From CAYNRE01 sp964399535 (GTDB lineage Bacteria > Planctomycetota > Planctomycetia > Pirellulales > CAYNRE01), in the NCBI GenBank assembly GCA_964399535.1, contig CAYNRE010000072.1:62001-126000 (forward strand): a DNA stretch of 64,000 nucleotides, in the 5' to 3' direction. The position numbers and the translations under genes are program-made. Positions 37,088 through 46,142 of this stretch are shown here, one piece after another. The notes beneath the pieces are model-generated. The model searched no databases. It was not told the origin of the DNA and saw only the letters and a program-made list of their open reading frames with translations. The first letter of the stretch is position 1. The number at the start of each line of letters is the position of its first letter.

Positions 37088-38791
37088 ATGGGATACGAGC
37101 TAACCACCGCTGTGCGACGGGCCCTTGAGCTCCGAACCGAGGACCGGTTGGCCGGACCTGGCGAGCTGGTGCTGGCTGCCGTTCTCGCCCGCCTGTTGGC
37201 TCAGCCGGAATGCCGGGCGGCATTGCTACTGGCCGATGCGGGGATCTCGCAAGCGGCGCTTCGCTTACGATGGCCCGAACTGGACACCTACCTGTCTGGT
37301 GATCCCTCAGCGGTGACGCTGCCCGAGGAGGCGCCCCCCCACGCGAGCTATGACCCGGTAATTCGAGCGGCGCTGGAAGCTTGCTGCCGAGTTTTCGCCG
37401 ACCACCCTCAGCCGCTGACGATCGGCAGCGAACACCTGTTGGTCGGCCTGGCGACCCTCGCCGTGCCCGTGGCGGCGTGGCTCACCGACCAAGGCTTCGA
37501 CGTGGCGGCCGCGGAAGCCCGGGTACACCGCTGGCACGGACTGGTCCCGGGGCCATTGCCCCACGAGCGCGATCCCGAGGTTGATCCTCTGGGTTCGGAA
37601 ACGGAGTCGGCCGGCGCGGCGGCCGAAGCGGCGCTCGACGTCGAGCCGCTTGAAACTCAAGTTTCCCCCACGCCGGATCTTCGTCCCGGGTGCGACCCAG
37701 ACGCGACACCGCTGGCGGTGTGGCGCATTCTCGACGCCGCATCGAATCGCGCGCTGGAAGGATTGCGGGTCGTGGAAGACTACGTGCGTTTCGCGCTCGA
37801 TGACCGGCACCTGACCGAGGTGGCCAAGACCTTGCGCCACGATCTGGCCGAGGTGTTGAGCGGGTTGCCGCTGGCGGCGCGGGCCGCGGCGCGTGAAACG
37901 CAGGCCGACGTGGGGACCCGTTTGACGACGCCCGGCGAGTATCGGCGGGGCGACCTGTGGGACGTGGCGCTGGCCAACAGCCGCCGCACGCTCGAGGCAC
38001 TGCGAAGTCTGGAGGAACACGCCAAGCTGGTCGACGCGGCCGGGGCTGCCCGGTGCGAACAAATTCGCTACCGGATGTACACGCTCGAAAAGGCGATGTT
38101 GATCTGCCGGTGCGCGCGGCAGCGGCTGGCCGAGGTGCGATTGTATCTGTTGGTGGATGGCCGCGATTCGATCGATGCCATGCTCGACTTGGTCGATCCG
38201 CTGCTCGAGGCCGGGGTCGACGCCGTCCAGTTGCGCGACAAACGTCTGGGCGATCGCCAGCTCTTGGAGCGCGCCCGGGCCCTGGGCCGCCTGACTCGCG
38301 GACGGGCACTGTTGATTGTCAATGACCGCCCCGACCTGGCCGTACTGGCCGAGGCCGACGGCGTGCATGTGGGGCAGGAGGAACTGACCGTGGCCGACGC
38401 GCGGCGCATCGTGGGCCCCGGCCGGCTGATCGGGGTTTCGACCCATTCGCTGATTCAAGCCCGGCAGGCCGTGCTGGACGGGGCCGACTATTTGGGGGTT
38501 GGCCCTACGTTTCCTTCGTCGACCAAGCAGTTTTCCGAACACACCGGCACCGAACTGGTACGAGCGGTCGCGGCCGAGATCCGAACGCCGGCCTTCGCCA
38601 TTGGCGGAATTGGCCCGAACAACGCGGCCCTAGTGCTTGCGGCGGGGGCCAGTCGCCTGGCGGTGAGCGGGGCGGTGCTGGGGGCGGCCGATCGGGTGGA
38701 GGTGGTTGGGCGTTTGCGACAGGCGCTTCGCGGCGCCGAAGGTGGCGCGAGCGAGGCAGGCCTTGACCGACAGCCAGGGCTAATCCCCTGA
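37088..38791 (+). CDS. thiE: Clp_N-ThiD2-ThiE fusion, thiamin-phosphate synthase
   Basis: This 567-residue protein has three parts. Residues 1-151 resemble a Clp N-terminal domain (IRAALEACCRVF, then TIGSEHLLVGLATLAVPVAAWL). After an acidic linker, residues 209-345 match ThiD2 (WRILDAASNRALEGLRVVEDYVRF), an alternative HMP-phosphate kinase domain. Residues 350-555 are ThiE, with QLRDKRL, NDRPDLAV, DGVHVGQEEL, GVSTHS and DYLGVGPTFPSSTK. It would phosphorylate HMP-P and couple it to the thiazole phosphate, giving thiamin phosphate. ThiD2-ThiE fusions are known, but the Clp_N-like front is unexpected. The gene is near clpC. Its last 12 bases overlap the convergent tlpA-like gene. Confidence 0.88.
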   Translation: MGYELTTAVRRALELRTEDRLAGPGELVLAAVLARLLAQPECRAALLLADAGISQAALRLRWPELDTYLSGDPSAVTLPEEAPPHASYDPVIRAALEACCRVFADHPQPLTIGSEHLLVGLATLAVPVAAWLTDQGFDVAAAEARVHRWHGLVPGPLPHERDPEVDPLGSETESAGAAAEAALDVEPLETQVSPTPDLRPGCDPDATPLAVWRILDAASNRALEGLRVVEDYVRFALDDRHLTEVAKTLRHDLAEVLSGLPLAARAAARETQADVGTRLTTPGEYRRGDLWDVALANSRRTLEALRSLEEHAKLVDAAGAARCEQIRYRMYTLEKAMLICRCARQRLAEVRLYLLVDGRDSIDAMLDLVDPLLEAGVDAVQLRDKRLGDRQLLERARALGRLTRGRALLIVNDRPDLAVLAEADGVHVGQEELTVADARRIVGPGRLIGVSTHSLIQARQAVLDGADYLGVGPTFPSSTKQFSEHTGTELVRAVAAEIRTPAFAIGGIGPNNAALVLAAGASRLAVSGAVLGAADRVEVVGRLRQALRGAEGGASEAGLDRQPGLIP

Positions 38792-39430
38792 AGGCACCAG
38801 CAGCTCGCCGAGCAGCGATTCGAGTTGGTCCATGCTGGGTGCGGCGCCATTCCAGACTGCTTGAATCCGGCTTTTCTCGTCCACGATCACCAGCGTGGGG
38901 AGGGTGTCGTCGAACGCGCCCAGCCGGTGGAGGGCATCGCGGGTGATGTGTTCGGGGTCGGCGTAACAGACCAGGTCGAGTTGATGTTGGCGAACGAAGT
39001 CGAGCGTTTGCTGCCGCAGCGAGTCCAGATCCTCGTCGCTCTCGGCGCCGCACGAAACGGCCAGGAATTGAAACTTCTCGCTCCTGCGCAACTGGCGGTC
39101 GAGCTCGACCAGGCCCGGCAGTTCCTTGACACAAGGGGCACACCAGGTTCCCCAGAAGCAGACCAGCGTGATTCGCCCGCGCAGGTCTTCCAAGAGCACG
39201 GCGTCGGTACCCTGTCCCAGAGCTCGCAGTTGCAGTTGGCCCAGCGGCAGCCCCACGGCCCGATGCCGTTGGCCCTGGCCGGCGAACTGCTCGGGGCGGA
39301 CGAGCAGGTAAACCAACAGCCCGGCGGCCAGCAGGGCGGCGGCGATCCAGACGCCCAGGCTAGCCGAAAGAGGCGCGCGGTGCCGGCGGCGGTGGCGATG
39401 ACCAGAATGGTGGGCCTGGGGCTCGTGCAT
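38780..39430 (-). CDS. TlpA-family membrane-anchored thioredoxin
   Basis: The 216-residue protein has a His/Arg-rich cytoplasmic lead (HHSGHRHRRRHR), one membrane helix (GVWIAAALLAAGLLVYLLV, about 26-44), and a periplasmic thioredoxin fold with WCAPC at 96-100 and the cis-proline in DTLPTLVIVDE. TlpA/ResA proteins reduce or form disulfides in exported proteins, often for cytochrome c maturation, which fits an organism with heme-CxxCH dehydrogenases. It is 48 bases upstream of no co-directional gene except sppA, whose end precedes it on the same strand. The histidine-rich start could bind metal, which is speculation. Confidence 0.88.
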   Translation of the reverse strand: MHEPQAHHSGHRHRRRHRAPLSASLGVWIAAALLAAGLLVYLLVRPEQFAGQGQRHRAVGLPLGQLQLRALGQGTDAVLLEDLRGRITLVCFWGTWCAPCVKELPGLVELDRQLRRSEKFQFLAVSCGAESDEDLDSLRQQTLDFVRQHQLDLVCYADPEHITRDALHRLGAFDDTLPTLVIVDEKSRIQAVWNGAAPSMDQLESLLGELLVPSGD

Positions 39431-39478
39431 GTCGACCTCGGCGGGTCCACCGTTTCCCGCCGCCCCGCCTCAGGTTGT

Positions 39479-40594
39479 TTAGTGGCGAGCGCCGGAGGGA
39501 GCCAGGTCCAAGCCAGGCAGCAAGGTGTACAGGTAATAGGCCCGCGGCGCCGAAAGATCGAGCAGCGAGGCGAGCGTCGCCTGCGGGGGGCCGCCGATTG
39601 CCGAACTCATGAAGACCTCGTCAAACAGGCCGAGCTGGGCCTCGTATTCGACGATCTTGGTTTTGTCGCCGTCGAGATTGGCCAGCTCCAGCGTCCGCTC
39701 GATCGCCTCTTCCAGGAACCCCTCGCGATCGACCAAGCCCAGGTCGAGGGCCTGCTTGGTGGTAAAAATCTGGCCCGTGGCCACCTCGTCGAGTCGTGCG
39801 GGGTTTTCGGCCAGCTTGGGCCGGCCCGCCTTGACGATGTCTTTGAAACGGTTAAAGGTTTCGTCGACCAGCCCCTGGAAGATGGCCCGCTCTTCCTCGG
39901 TCATTTCCCGAGTGATCGAGCCCATTTGCTTCAGGCGGTGGCTGGCGATCGAATCTTCCTTGATCGACCATTCTTGCATCAGGCCCCCCACGTTGTAGTG
40001 CGGGATGATCACGCCGATCGAGCCGGTCCAGGTGGTGGGCTCGGCGTAGATGCTGTCGTCCTGATCGCCCACGGCCATGGCCAGGTAGTAGCCGCCGCTG
40101 GCGCAAAGGCTTCCCATGCTGACGACCAGGGGTATCTTGCGCTCTTCCGCCATTTGGCGCAGGTGGTGGTACAGATAATCGCTGCCGGTGACCGTGCCGC
40201 CGGGGGAATTGATTCGCAGGACCACGCCCTTGACGTGCTTGTCTTGTTTGACCGCTTCGATCTGGTCCTTGAAGTAGCCCTCGCCGGTGGTGATGGTTCC
40301 CTCGACGCGGATGATGGCAATTTTGTTGCGGGCCAGCCGGGCCCCGGAATGGTACTGCTCGCGCACGTCGACGTCGGGCCCCATCGATCCGCCGTATCCG
40401 GCCAGCAGCACGAGCAGACCGATCCCGCCGCCGAAGATTCCCAGCAGCAGCAGCCAGACCCACCAGCGCGAGCCGGCAGGACGGGGGGGCGGGGGCGGGG
40501 CAAAACCGTAGTAGCCGCGCGGCGGCTGCGGCGGAACCATTTCCGGCGTCACCAACGGTTCGGAATCTTGGGGCGGTAGCGAACCCTCGCTCAT
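39479..40594 (-). CDS. sppA: Signal peptide peptidase SppA (S49 family)
   Basis: The 371-residue protein has a Pro-rich cytoplasmic lead (PPPPPRP), one membrane helix (WWVWLLLLGIFGGGIGLLVLLAG, about 44-66), and an S49 serine protease domain. The catalytic Ser166 lies in SLCASGGYYLA, and the likely partner Lys222 is in HRLKQMGSITRE. The substrate strand RINSPGGTVTGSD is conserved. It digests cleaved signal peptides in the membrane. The length matches the short SppA form. It is followed by the tlpA-like gene on the same strand. Confidence 0.93.
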   Translation of the reverse strand: MSEGSLPPQDSEPLVTPEMVPPQPPRGYYGFAPPPPPRPAGSRWWVWLLLLGIFGGGIGLLVLLAGYGGSMGPDVDVREQYHSGARLARNKIAIIRVEGTITTGEGYFKDQIEAVKQDKHVKGVVLRINSPGGTVTGSDYLYHHLRQMAEERKIPLVVSMGSLCASGGYYLAMAVGDQDDSIYAEPTTWTGSIGVIIPHYNVGGLMQEWSIKEDSIASHRLKQMGSITREMTEEERAIFQGLVDETFNRFKDIVKAGRPKLAENPARLDEVATGQIFTTKQALDLGLVDREGFLEEAIERTLELANLDGDKTKIVEYEAQLGLFDEVFMSSAIGGPPQATLASLLDLSAPRAYYLYTLLPGLDLAPSGARH

Positions 40595-40885
40595 CCAAAC
40601 ACCTCGCGCGGTTGATGCGTGCTCGGGCGCCCCGGCCGCGATGGCAAGCCAATCTGGGCGCGACGGTTTCCCTCTCCGCCGGCATTGTACGTTGAACCCC
40701 CAAGTGCGACCAACGCGAACCCAGGCCGGCCAGGGGCTCCCCAGCGGACGCCGGTGTTGCCATAGTTCGGGTAGGGGCGGTAAGCTGTGCCGCGGAAAGA
40801 ACCCAGAGCCAGGCCAGTTCGGGCGGCGTCCGGCTGGCTAACCCGGGCCCGGCCCGGCACCCACGGATGAGGGGAGAATTGCGGA

Positions 40886-41635
40886 GTGTACGTCGCCGCC
40901 TCGACCGAATGTTTCCCGGATTTGCCGCTCGACGCAGCGCTGGAGCGGTTGGGCGATCTGGAATTCAGCCGCGTAGAGATCGCCATTCACGAACGGGGCC
41001 AGCAGCTAAAGCCCTCGCAAGTGTTGGCCAATTTGGACCATGCCGTTCAGGCATGCCGGGAAACGCACCGGCTTAAGCCGGTGGCCTACAGCGTCGAGTT
41101 CGACGCCCCCGAAGACCAATACTACGAACAGTTTGCCGCTTGCTGCCGGCTGGCCAAGGCCACCAAGGTGGTTACCATCGTGGTGCCGGCGGCCGAACTG
41201 GGTACGCCCTTCAACGCCGAAATCGAGCGGCTCCGTGAGTTGGTGCGAATCGGTGCCATGGACGGGGTCCTCGTGGCCCTGCGAACCGAAGCAGGCTGCA
41301 TGACTCAGGACCCCACCACGGCGGTCGTTCTGTGCGACAATGTGAAGGGACTCGGGTTGTGCTTGGACCCCAGCCATTACATCAGCGGCCCACACGCCGG
41401 CGGCAACTACGAACAGACCCTGAAACACGTGCTGCACGTGCGGCTGCGCGATACCACCAAGGACCAGCTCCAGGTCCGCGTGGGCCAGGGGCTGATCGAA
41501 TACGGCCGACTGATCAGCCAGCTCAACAAGGTTCGCTACGAGCGGGCTTTGTGCGTGCACCTCAAGGCCATGGCCGACGTGGATCACTACGTCGAGCTGC
41601 GCAAGCTCCGGATGCTGCTCGAGACGCTGCTCTAA
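40886..41635 (+). CDS. Sugar phosphate isomerase/epimerase-family protein
   Basis: The 249-residue TIM barrel starts at GTG 40886 (VYVAASTECFPDLPLDAAL). The strands AYSVEFDAPE, VTIVVPAAEL and LCLDPSHYISGPHAGG follow the isomerase/epimerase layout, and HVLHVRLRDTTKDQLQVRVGQG carries the usual metal-site His. The metal glutamate of typical members is weak, since VALRTEAGCMTQDP takes its place. The substrate is unknown. It is convergent with the cupin gene. Confidence 0.85.
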   Translation: MYVAASTECFPDLPLDAALERLGDLEFSRVEIAIHERGQQLKPSQVLANLDHAVQACRETHRLKPVAYSVEFDAPEDQYYEQFAACCRLAKATKVVTIVVPAAELGTPFNAEIERLRELVRIGAMDGVLVALRTEAGCMTQDPTTAVVLCDNVKGLGLCLDPSHYISGPHAGGNYEQTLKHVLHVRLRDTTKDQLQVRVGQGLIEYGRLISQLNKVRYERALCVHLKAMADVDHYVELRKLRMLLETLL

Positions 41636-41678
41636 GCCGGTCGATAAGCTCTCGCCGAGCCCTGTGCCCACGGCGCGC

Positions 41679-42008
41679 TCAGGTGTAATCCTCTCGGATC
41701 GGGTGGAAGACATCGAGGGCGCGAACCGGCCGATCGCCGGCAATGACCTGGTGGAGCACGCCGCCGGGAATGCGCCACATCTGGCCGGGACCGATGCGGC
41801 GCCGTTCTCCGCCGACGATGAATTCGGCTTCCCCCTCGAGCATCAGCCCCATTTGTTCGTGGGGGTGGCTGTGCTCGGCCACCACGGCGCGCGGTTCCAT
41901 TTCCACCAGCGACATCATCACCCCGCTAAGGTGCGAGGTGTAAATTCGCACCCCGGGGAAGATTTGGTGCTCTGAGCAGGCCGATTTATCGAAAAAGTAG
42001 TCGCTCAT
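41679..42008 (-). CDS. Small cupin-domain protein
   Basis: This 109-residue single-domain cupin starts at MSDYFFDKSA. The two cupin motifs are clear: HSHPHEQMGLMLEGEAEF (metal His residues and Glu) and PGGVLHQVI (last His). Small cupins bind a metal and act as isomerases, dioxygenases or sugar sensors. It follows the enolase-like gene by 23 bases on the same strand, so it is probably the last gene of a Maf/kinase/enolase/cupin operon. A role in that unknown pathway is inference. Confidence 0.88.
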   Translation of the reverse strand: MSDYFFDKSACSEHQIFPGVRIYTSHLSGVMMSLVEMEPRAVVAEHSHPHEQMGLMLEGEAEFIVGGERRRIGPGQMWRIPGGVLHQVIAGDRPVRALDVFHPIREDYT

Positions 42009-42031
42009 CGGGGCCTTTCCGATCCAGAAGC

Positions 42032-43414
42032 TTAAGGGGATGGGGCCTGGCCCGGGCAGAATTCGCCCCCCTCGGGCCTGGTGCGCCAATTCGACCAGGG
42101 GCCCGTGGCGGGGGGCAACCGTTCCGCAATGCGCAGCAACTGATTGTATTTGGCCAGCCGCTCGCCGCGAGCCAGACTGCCGATCTTGATCGAGGGGGCC
42201 GCCACGGCCACGGCCAGATCGGCCAGCGTGGCGTCTTCGGTCTCGCCGCTGCGGGCGGAAACCACGAACTGGTAGCCCGCCGAGCGGGCCAGCGCCACGG
42301 CCTGGAGCGTTTCGCTGAGGGTGCCCACCTGGTTGTACTTGATGAGCACGCTGTTGGCCGCGCCAGCGGCGATGCCCTGCTGGAGCCGGGCCGTTTGCGT
42401 GGCGAATAGGTCGTCGCCCACCAGCCAGAGCCGACGCCCCAGGCGCTCGGTCAGCTCACGCCAACCCGACCAATCGTCTTCGGCCAGGCCGTCTTCGAAA
42501 CTGACAATGGGAAATCGGTCGGCCAACGCTTCCAACTGGTCCGTCAACTCGCCGGCCGAGAGCCCTCGATCGGGTCCGCCGCGCAAGTGGTAGCGGCCGT
42601 CGCGGTGGAAGTGGCTGCTGGCCACGTCGATGGCCAGCACCACGTCGCGGCCGGGTTCCAGCCCCGCTTGTTCGATCGCCTGCGCCACCAGCGCGGCGGC
42701 CTGCTGGGCATCTGCGAGCCGGGGGCCGAACCCCCCTTCATCGCCGACCAGGTAGCCCTCGTAGCCTGCCTGACGCAAGAGCCGGCCTAGAGCGTGGTAA
42801 ATGGCCGAGATCCACGTCAGGGCCACGTCCAGATTGGGGGCCCCCTGCGGAATGGCCAGGAAATCTTGAAAATCGAGCTGCCCCCCCGCGTGCAAGCCGC
42901 CTGAAATCAGGTTCACCATCGGCATGGGCAAACGCGGTCCGGTCGGCGTTTGACGCGCGCCGGCCGGCTGCGCCGGGTTTGCTCCAGCGGCGCGGGCCAA
43001 TTCGAATAGGTGCTCGTACAAGGGCCGACCCTGGGCCTGAGCCGCCGCGTGGGCCGCGGCCAACGAAACGCCCAACAGGGCATTGGCCCCCAAGCGGCTC
43101 TTTTGCGGCGAGCCATCGAGCTCGGTCAGTCGGCGGTCGAGCGCCGCCTGGTTGGCCGCGTCGAGGCCCAACAGGGCGGGCGCCAGCACCGAGCGCACAT
43201 TTTCCACGGCCTGGCGCACGCCGCGGCCCGCGTAGCGCGATGGATCCGCGTCGCGCAGCTCACAGGCCTCGGCCCGGCCCGTGCTGGCGCCCGAGGGAAC
43301 CAGGGCTCGCCCCCAGCCGCCGTGGTCGGTGCGCACCTCGACCTCGACCGTGGGCCATCCCCGGCTATCGAGCACCTCGCGGGCCCAAATCTGGCGAATC
43401 GGGCAGTCCACCAA
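42032..43414 (-). CDS. Divergent enolase-like protein
   Basis: This 460-residue enolase-fold protein keeps EVLDSRGWPTVEV, the loop VPSGASTG, Glu226 (VGDEGGFGP), metal ligands Asp263, Glu307 and Asp334, the catalytic Lys359 (SVLIKYNQVG) and KYNQLLRI. Two conserved positions are changed. The usual Glu of QEFM is Asp184 (FQDFL), and the His of SHRSGETED is Ala387 (VSARSGETED). It could be an active but divergent enolase or a paralogue with another acid-sugar-phosphate substrate. It is 19 bases behind a kinase-like gene and 23 bases before a cupin, not a glycolytic neighbourhood. The C-terminal 20 residues are extra. Confidence 0.87.
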   Translation of the reverse strand: MVDCPIRQIWAREVLDSRGWPTVEVEVRTDHGGWGRALVPSGASTGRAEACELRDADPSRYAGRGVRQAVENVRSVLAPALLGLDAANQAALDRRLTELDGSPQKSRLGANALLGVSLAAAHAAAQAQGRPLYEHLFELARAAGANPAQPAGARQTPTGPRLPMPMVNLISGGLHAGGQLDFQDFLAIPQGAPNLDVALTWISAIYHALGRLLRQAGYEGYLVGDEGGFGPRLADAQQAAALVAQAIEQAGLEPGRDVVLAIDVASSHFHRDGRYHLRGGPDRGLSAGELTDQLEALADRFPIVSFEDGLAEDDWSGWRELTERLGRRLWLVGDDLFATQTARLQQGIAAGAANSVLIKYNQVGTLSETLQAVALARSAGYQFVVSARSGETEDATLADLAVAVAAPSIKIGSLARGERLAKYNQLLRIAERLPPATGPWSNWRTRPEGGEFCPGQAPSP

Positions 43415-43433
43415 AAACCCTCCCGGGCGCGGC

Positions 43434-44465
43434 TCAGAAGGTGCTCATCCGGTCGCGACAAATCGCCAACACGTCGGTCCAGTCGCTTTGCGGGTGACGA
43501 AGCAGGTACCAACACAGCCGGCGGACGGCCTCGCGGCGCTTGGGGTCGTCGAGATAGTCGACGCGGCTGGTCCCGTCGATCCGGGCCCAGCAGCAGCCGG
43601 CGAAGTTTTGAATCGATCGCTCGATGAGTTTTTCGTACTGCAGCTCGCCTGCCTTGGGGCGAACCGCCGGCTCGTAGGCCTGCCAGAAACGCTGGGTCAG
43701 CCGGAGCAGCGGTTCGTGGTTGGGGCAGTGGTAAAAGGCCTTAAGTACCAGGTGGGCCAGCATCAGCCCCAGGTCGAAGGCGGGGTCGCCAAAGTGCCCC
43801 GTTTCATAGTCGACCAGCACCATCCCCTGCTCGTGCACCAGCAAGTTCTTGGGGGTGAAGTCGGCGTGGACCAGGCAACGCGCGTTCTCCAACAGCGAGC
43901 GGCTCAGCGCTTCGAGCCGGCGGGCCGCCTGGGGGTGGGCGCGCGCGACGGCGCCGTAGTAGGGGTCGAGCCGCAGTTGATGAAAGAAACGTCGGTCGTG
44001 CATCTGCCGGGCGAGGTCGCGATCGAGCCAGGTGGCCGAGTGAATCCGGCCCAACAGCCGGCCGCTGGCCGCGGCCCGTTCGGGCTCGATGCGGCCCGCC
44101 AACAGGTCGTGTTTCCAGGGGCGGCTATCCGCCGGCGCGGCGTTCATGCCGAAGAGGTAGTTTTCCCACTCGACGAATTGCACCTCGGGAACCTGGCCGG
44201 GGTCGACCACGCGGTAACAGGCCCGCAGAACGTCGATTTCCCGCCAAATGCGCTCCACGCCGCAGTACCAGGGCTGAGGGGTACGCAATTGGGGGCGGGC
44301 CTGCTTCAAGACCCAGGGTAAGCGGCTACCCGAGGGGAATCGCACCAAGAGCACGACGTTCGATACGCCGCCCGAGAGCTCCTCGACGGTCACTTGCTCG
44401 TCGGAACCTACATAGCCGAAACGCCGTAAATGTTCGGCCGCATTGTCGGCGTTAATCCACAACAT
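43434..44465 (-). CDS. Aminoglycoside phosphotransferase-fold kinase
   Basis: The 343-residue protein starts at MLWINADNAAEHL. The APH/choline-kinase fold is shown by ELSGGVSNVVLLVRF (nucleotide loop), WVLKQARP (ATP Lys), HADFTPKNLLV (catalytic Asp) and VLVDYETGHFGDPAFDLGLML (metal Asp). It phosphorylates a small hydroxylated molecule. The substrate is unknown. It leads directly into the enolase-like gene with a 19-base gap, so a kinase followed by a dehydrating enzyme acting on the phosphorylated product is plausible. Resistance to antibiotics is not implied. Confidence 0.88.
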   Translation of the reverse strand: MLWINADNAAEHLRRFGYVGSDEQVTVEELSGGVSNVVLLVRFPSGSRLPWVLKQARPQLRTPQPWYCGVERIWREIDVLRACYRVVDPGQVPEVQFVEWENYLFGMNAAPADSRPWKHDLLAGRIEPERAAASGRLLGRIHSATWLDRDLARQMHDRRFFHQLRLDPYYGAVARAHPQAARRLEALSRSLLENARCLVHADFTPKNLLVHEQGMVLVDYETGHFGDPAFDLGLMLAHLVLKAFYHCPNHEPLLRLTQRFWQAYEPAVRPKAGELQYEKLIERSIQNFAGCCWARIDGTSRVDYLDDPKRREAVRRLCWYLLRHPQSDWTDVLAICRDRMSTF

Positions 44466-44600
44466 GTGGTTGCAAAGACCGTCGGCCCGGCGAAGGTTCG
44501 TGGCGGTGCTCGGCGCCGGTTTCAGGGCCGAGCGCGTCAGGTGGTGGGCGGATTGTACCCGCATCGCCGCGCCGGCGGCATTCCCCCTGCGGCGGTCCTT

Positions 44601-45224
44601 TCAAACTGGGGATTTCGGAGCCGCCGAGTCGGGCTTTTGCTCCTCGGAAGCTAGCTCGCCGAGCATGCGAAACAGTAGTTCCATCGGTAGCCCGACCACG
44701 TTCGATTCGCTGCCCGAAACCACGTGAACCCAGCCTAGCCGGTCCTGATAGCCGAAGGCGCCGGCCTTGCCCTCCCAGTCGCCGCTGGCCAGGTACGCGT
44801 CCAGCTCTGCCGGGCTGAGCGGGTCCATGCGCAGCTCGGTGCAATCGACCCGCACCCGGGGCTGCCCCAGCGGGCGCGGCCACAGGCAAAGACCGCTGTA
44901 GACCCGGTGGGCTCGGCCGCTCAGGGTGGTAAGCATTTGGCGGGCATGGGCTTCATCGAGCGGCTTTCCCAGCTTCTGTCCTTGGCATTCGGCCACCGTG
45001 TCGCAGGCCAGGATCAATCCCCGCTGGCGCCGAGCAGCCACGTCGCAGGCCTTTTCCCAGGCCAGGCGGGCAACGTACTCGGCGGGGCCCTCGCGGCTGC
45101 ACAGGCCGCACTCGTCGGGCGAACTGGGCGGGTCGATGTCGAACTCGAACCCCGCCTCGCTCAGGAGTTCCCTCCGGCGGGGCGACCGGCTGGCCAGGAT
45201 GAGATGGGGTAACTCAGCAGCCAT
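44601..45224 (-). CDS. Maf-type nucleotide pyrophosphatase
   Basis: The 207-residue protein starts at ATG 45224, with a GTG two codons upstream as an alternative. It shows the Maf signature LILASRSPRRRELLSEAGF, the acidic LACDTVAECQGQKLGKP, and the loop SGDWEGKAGAFGYQDRLG. Maf proteins hydrolyse non-canonical nucleotides such as dTTP/UTP analogues or m7GTP, and were named from septum effects. It is upstream of the kinase gene by 135 bases, and may or may not be in its operon. It is divergent from the pseudouridine synthase gene. Confidence 0.92.
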   Translation of the reverse strand: MAAELPHLILASRSPRRRELLSEAGFEFDIDPPSSPDECGLCSREGPAEYVARLAWEKACDVAARRQRGLILACDTVAECQGQKLGKPLDEAHARQMLTTLSGRAHRVYSGLCLWPRPLGQPRVRVDCTELRMDPLSPAELDAYLASGDWEGKAGAFGYQDRLGWVHVVSGSESNVVGLPMELLFRMLGELASEEQKPDSAAPKSPV

Positions 45225-45389
45225 GGTCACGATTGGGCAATTCGGGCGACCGCGCGGGCAGCTCGGCCCCCGGGGCTCGGCTCGGCGGCGCGCGGCCGAT
45301 ACGATGGTCGCTGGCGGGCCTGCCGGCCGAAGGGGCCGGGCCGAGGACCAACGCCCGATTCTAGTCGGAGCCGGGCCCCGACCGCGAGA

Positions 45390-46142
45390 TTGGCCGGCCG
45401 CGCGACGCGGCCCCGGTTCCCCCTGGTGCTACCCGGCGTGCAAGTCCTCTTTGAAGACAACCACTTGCTGGCCGTGTTCAAGCCGGCCGAACTGCCGACC
45501 ATGGGGGTCGCCGCTGGCGACGACAGCATGCTCGAGCGGGCTCGCGAGTACGTGCGCCGCAAGTACCATAAGCCGGGCAACGTGTACCTGGGGGTGGTGA
45601 GCCGGCTCGACGCCCCGGTGACCGGCGTGTTGCTCCTGGCCCGCACCTCGAAGGCCGCGGCGCGGTTGACCGAACAGTTTCGCGCCCGCACGGTCGAGAA
45701 GATCTATTGGGCCGTCGTCGCCGGACGGCCGAGCCCGGCCGCGGGGGCCTGTCACGATTGGGTGCTCAAAGACGAGCGCCAGCGCCGAATGGTGGTGGTG
45801 CCGGCCGGGCAACCCGATGCGCAAGAGGCCGTGTTGCGCTACCAAACGCTGGGGTACGGGGCGGTGGGGACGCTGCTCGAGGTGCAACTCGAGACCGGCC
45901 GCAAGCACCAAATTCGCTTGCAACTTGCCAGCCGCGGTTGGCCGGTCTGGGGCGACCGGCGCTACGGCTCGACCGGGCAGTTTTCACCAGGAATTGCCTT
46001 GCACGCGCGACGCCTGGTTTTTCAGCACCCCGTGGGGGGGCGCACCGTCAGGCTACAGGCACCCCTTCCGGCAAGCTGGCGGCGCCTGGGCGTTGCCGAC
46101 CCCGGCGCGGAAGATGCGCCGCAAGCCGAGGGGCCGCGTTAG
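45390..46142 (+). CDS. RluA-family pseudouridine synthase
   Basis: The domain is complete. LFEDNHLLAVFKPAELPT opens the fold, SRLDAPVTGVLLLARTSKAA carries the catalytic Asp, and LLEVQLETGRKHQIRLQLASRGWPVWGDRRYG matches the family. It isomerises a uridine in rRNA or tRNA. The start is uncertain. The TTG at 45390 gives 250 residues, and GTG codons at 45426 and 45438 would remove a short N-terminus without touching the domain. No S4 domain precedes it, so it is closer to the RluA/TruC type than to RluD. It is divergent from maf. Confidence 0.9.
   Translation: MAGRATRPRFPLVLPGVQVLFEDNHLLAVFKPAELPTMGVAAGDDSMLERAREYVRRKYHKPGNVYLGVVSRLDAPVTGVLLLARTSKAAARLTEQFRARTVEKIYWAVVAGRPSPAAGACHDWVLKDERQRRMVVVPAGQPDAQEAVLRYQTLGYGAVGTLLEVQLETGRKHQIRLQLASRGWPVWGDRRYGSTGQFSPGIALHARRLVFQHPVGGRTVRLQAPLPASWRRLGVADPGAEDAPQAEGPR

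Noticed and set aside
43434..44465. Antibiotic-resistance phosphotransferase
   Set aside because: The fold is shared by many metabolic kinases, and the operon context points to metabolism.
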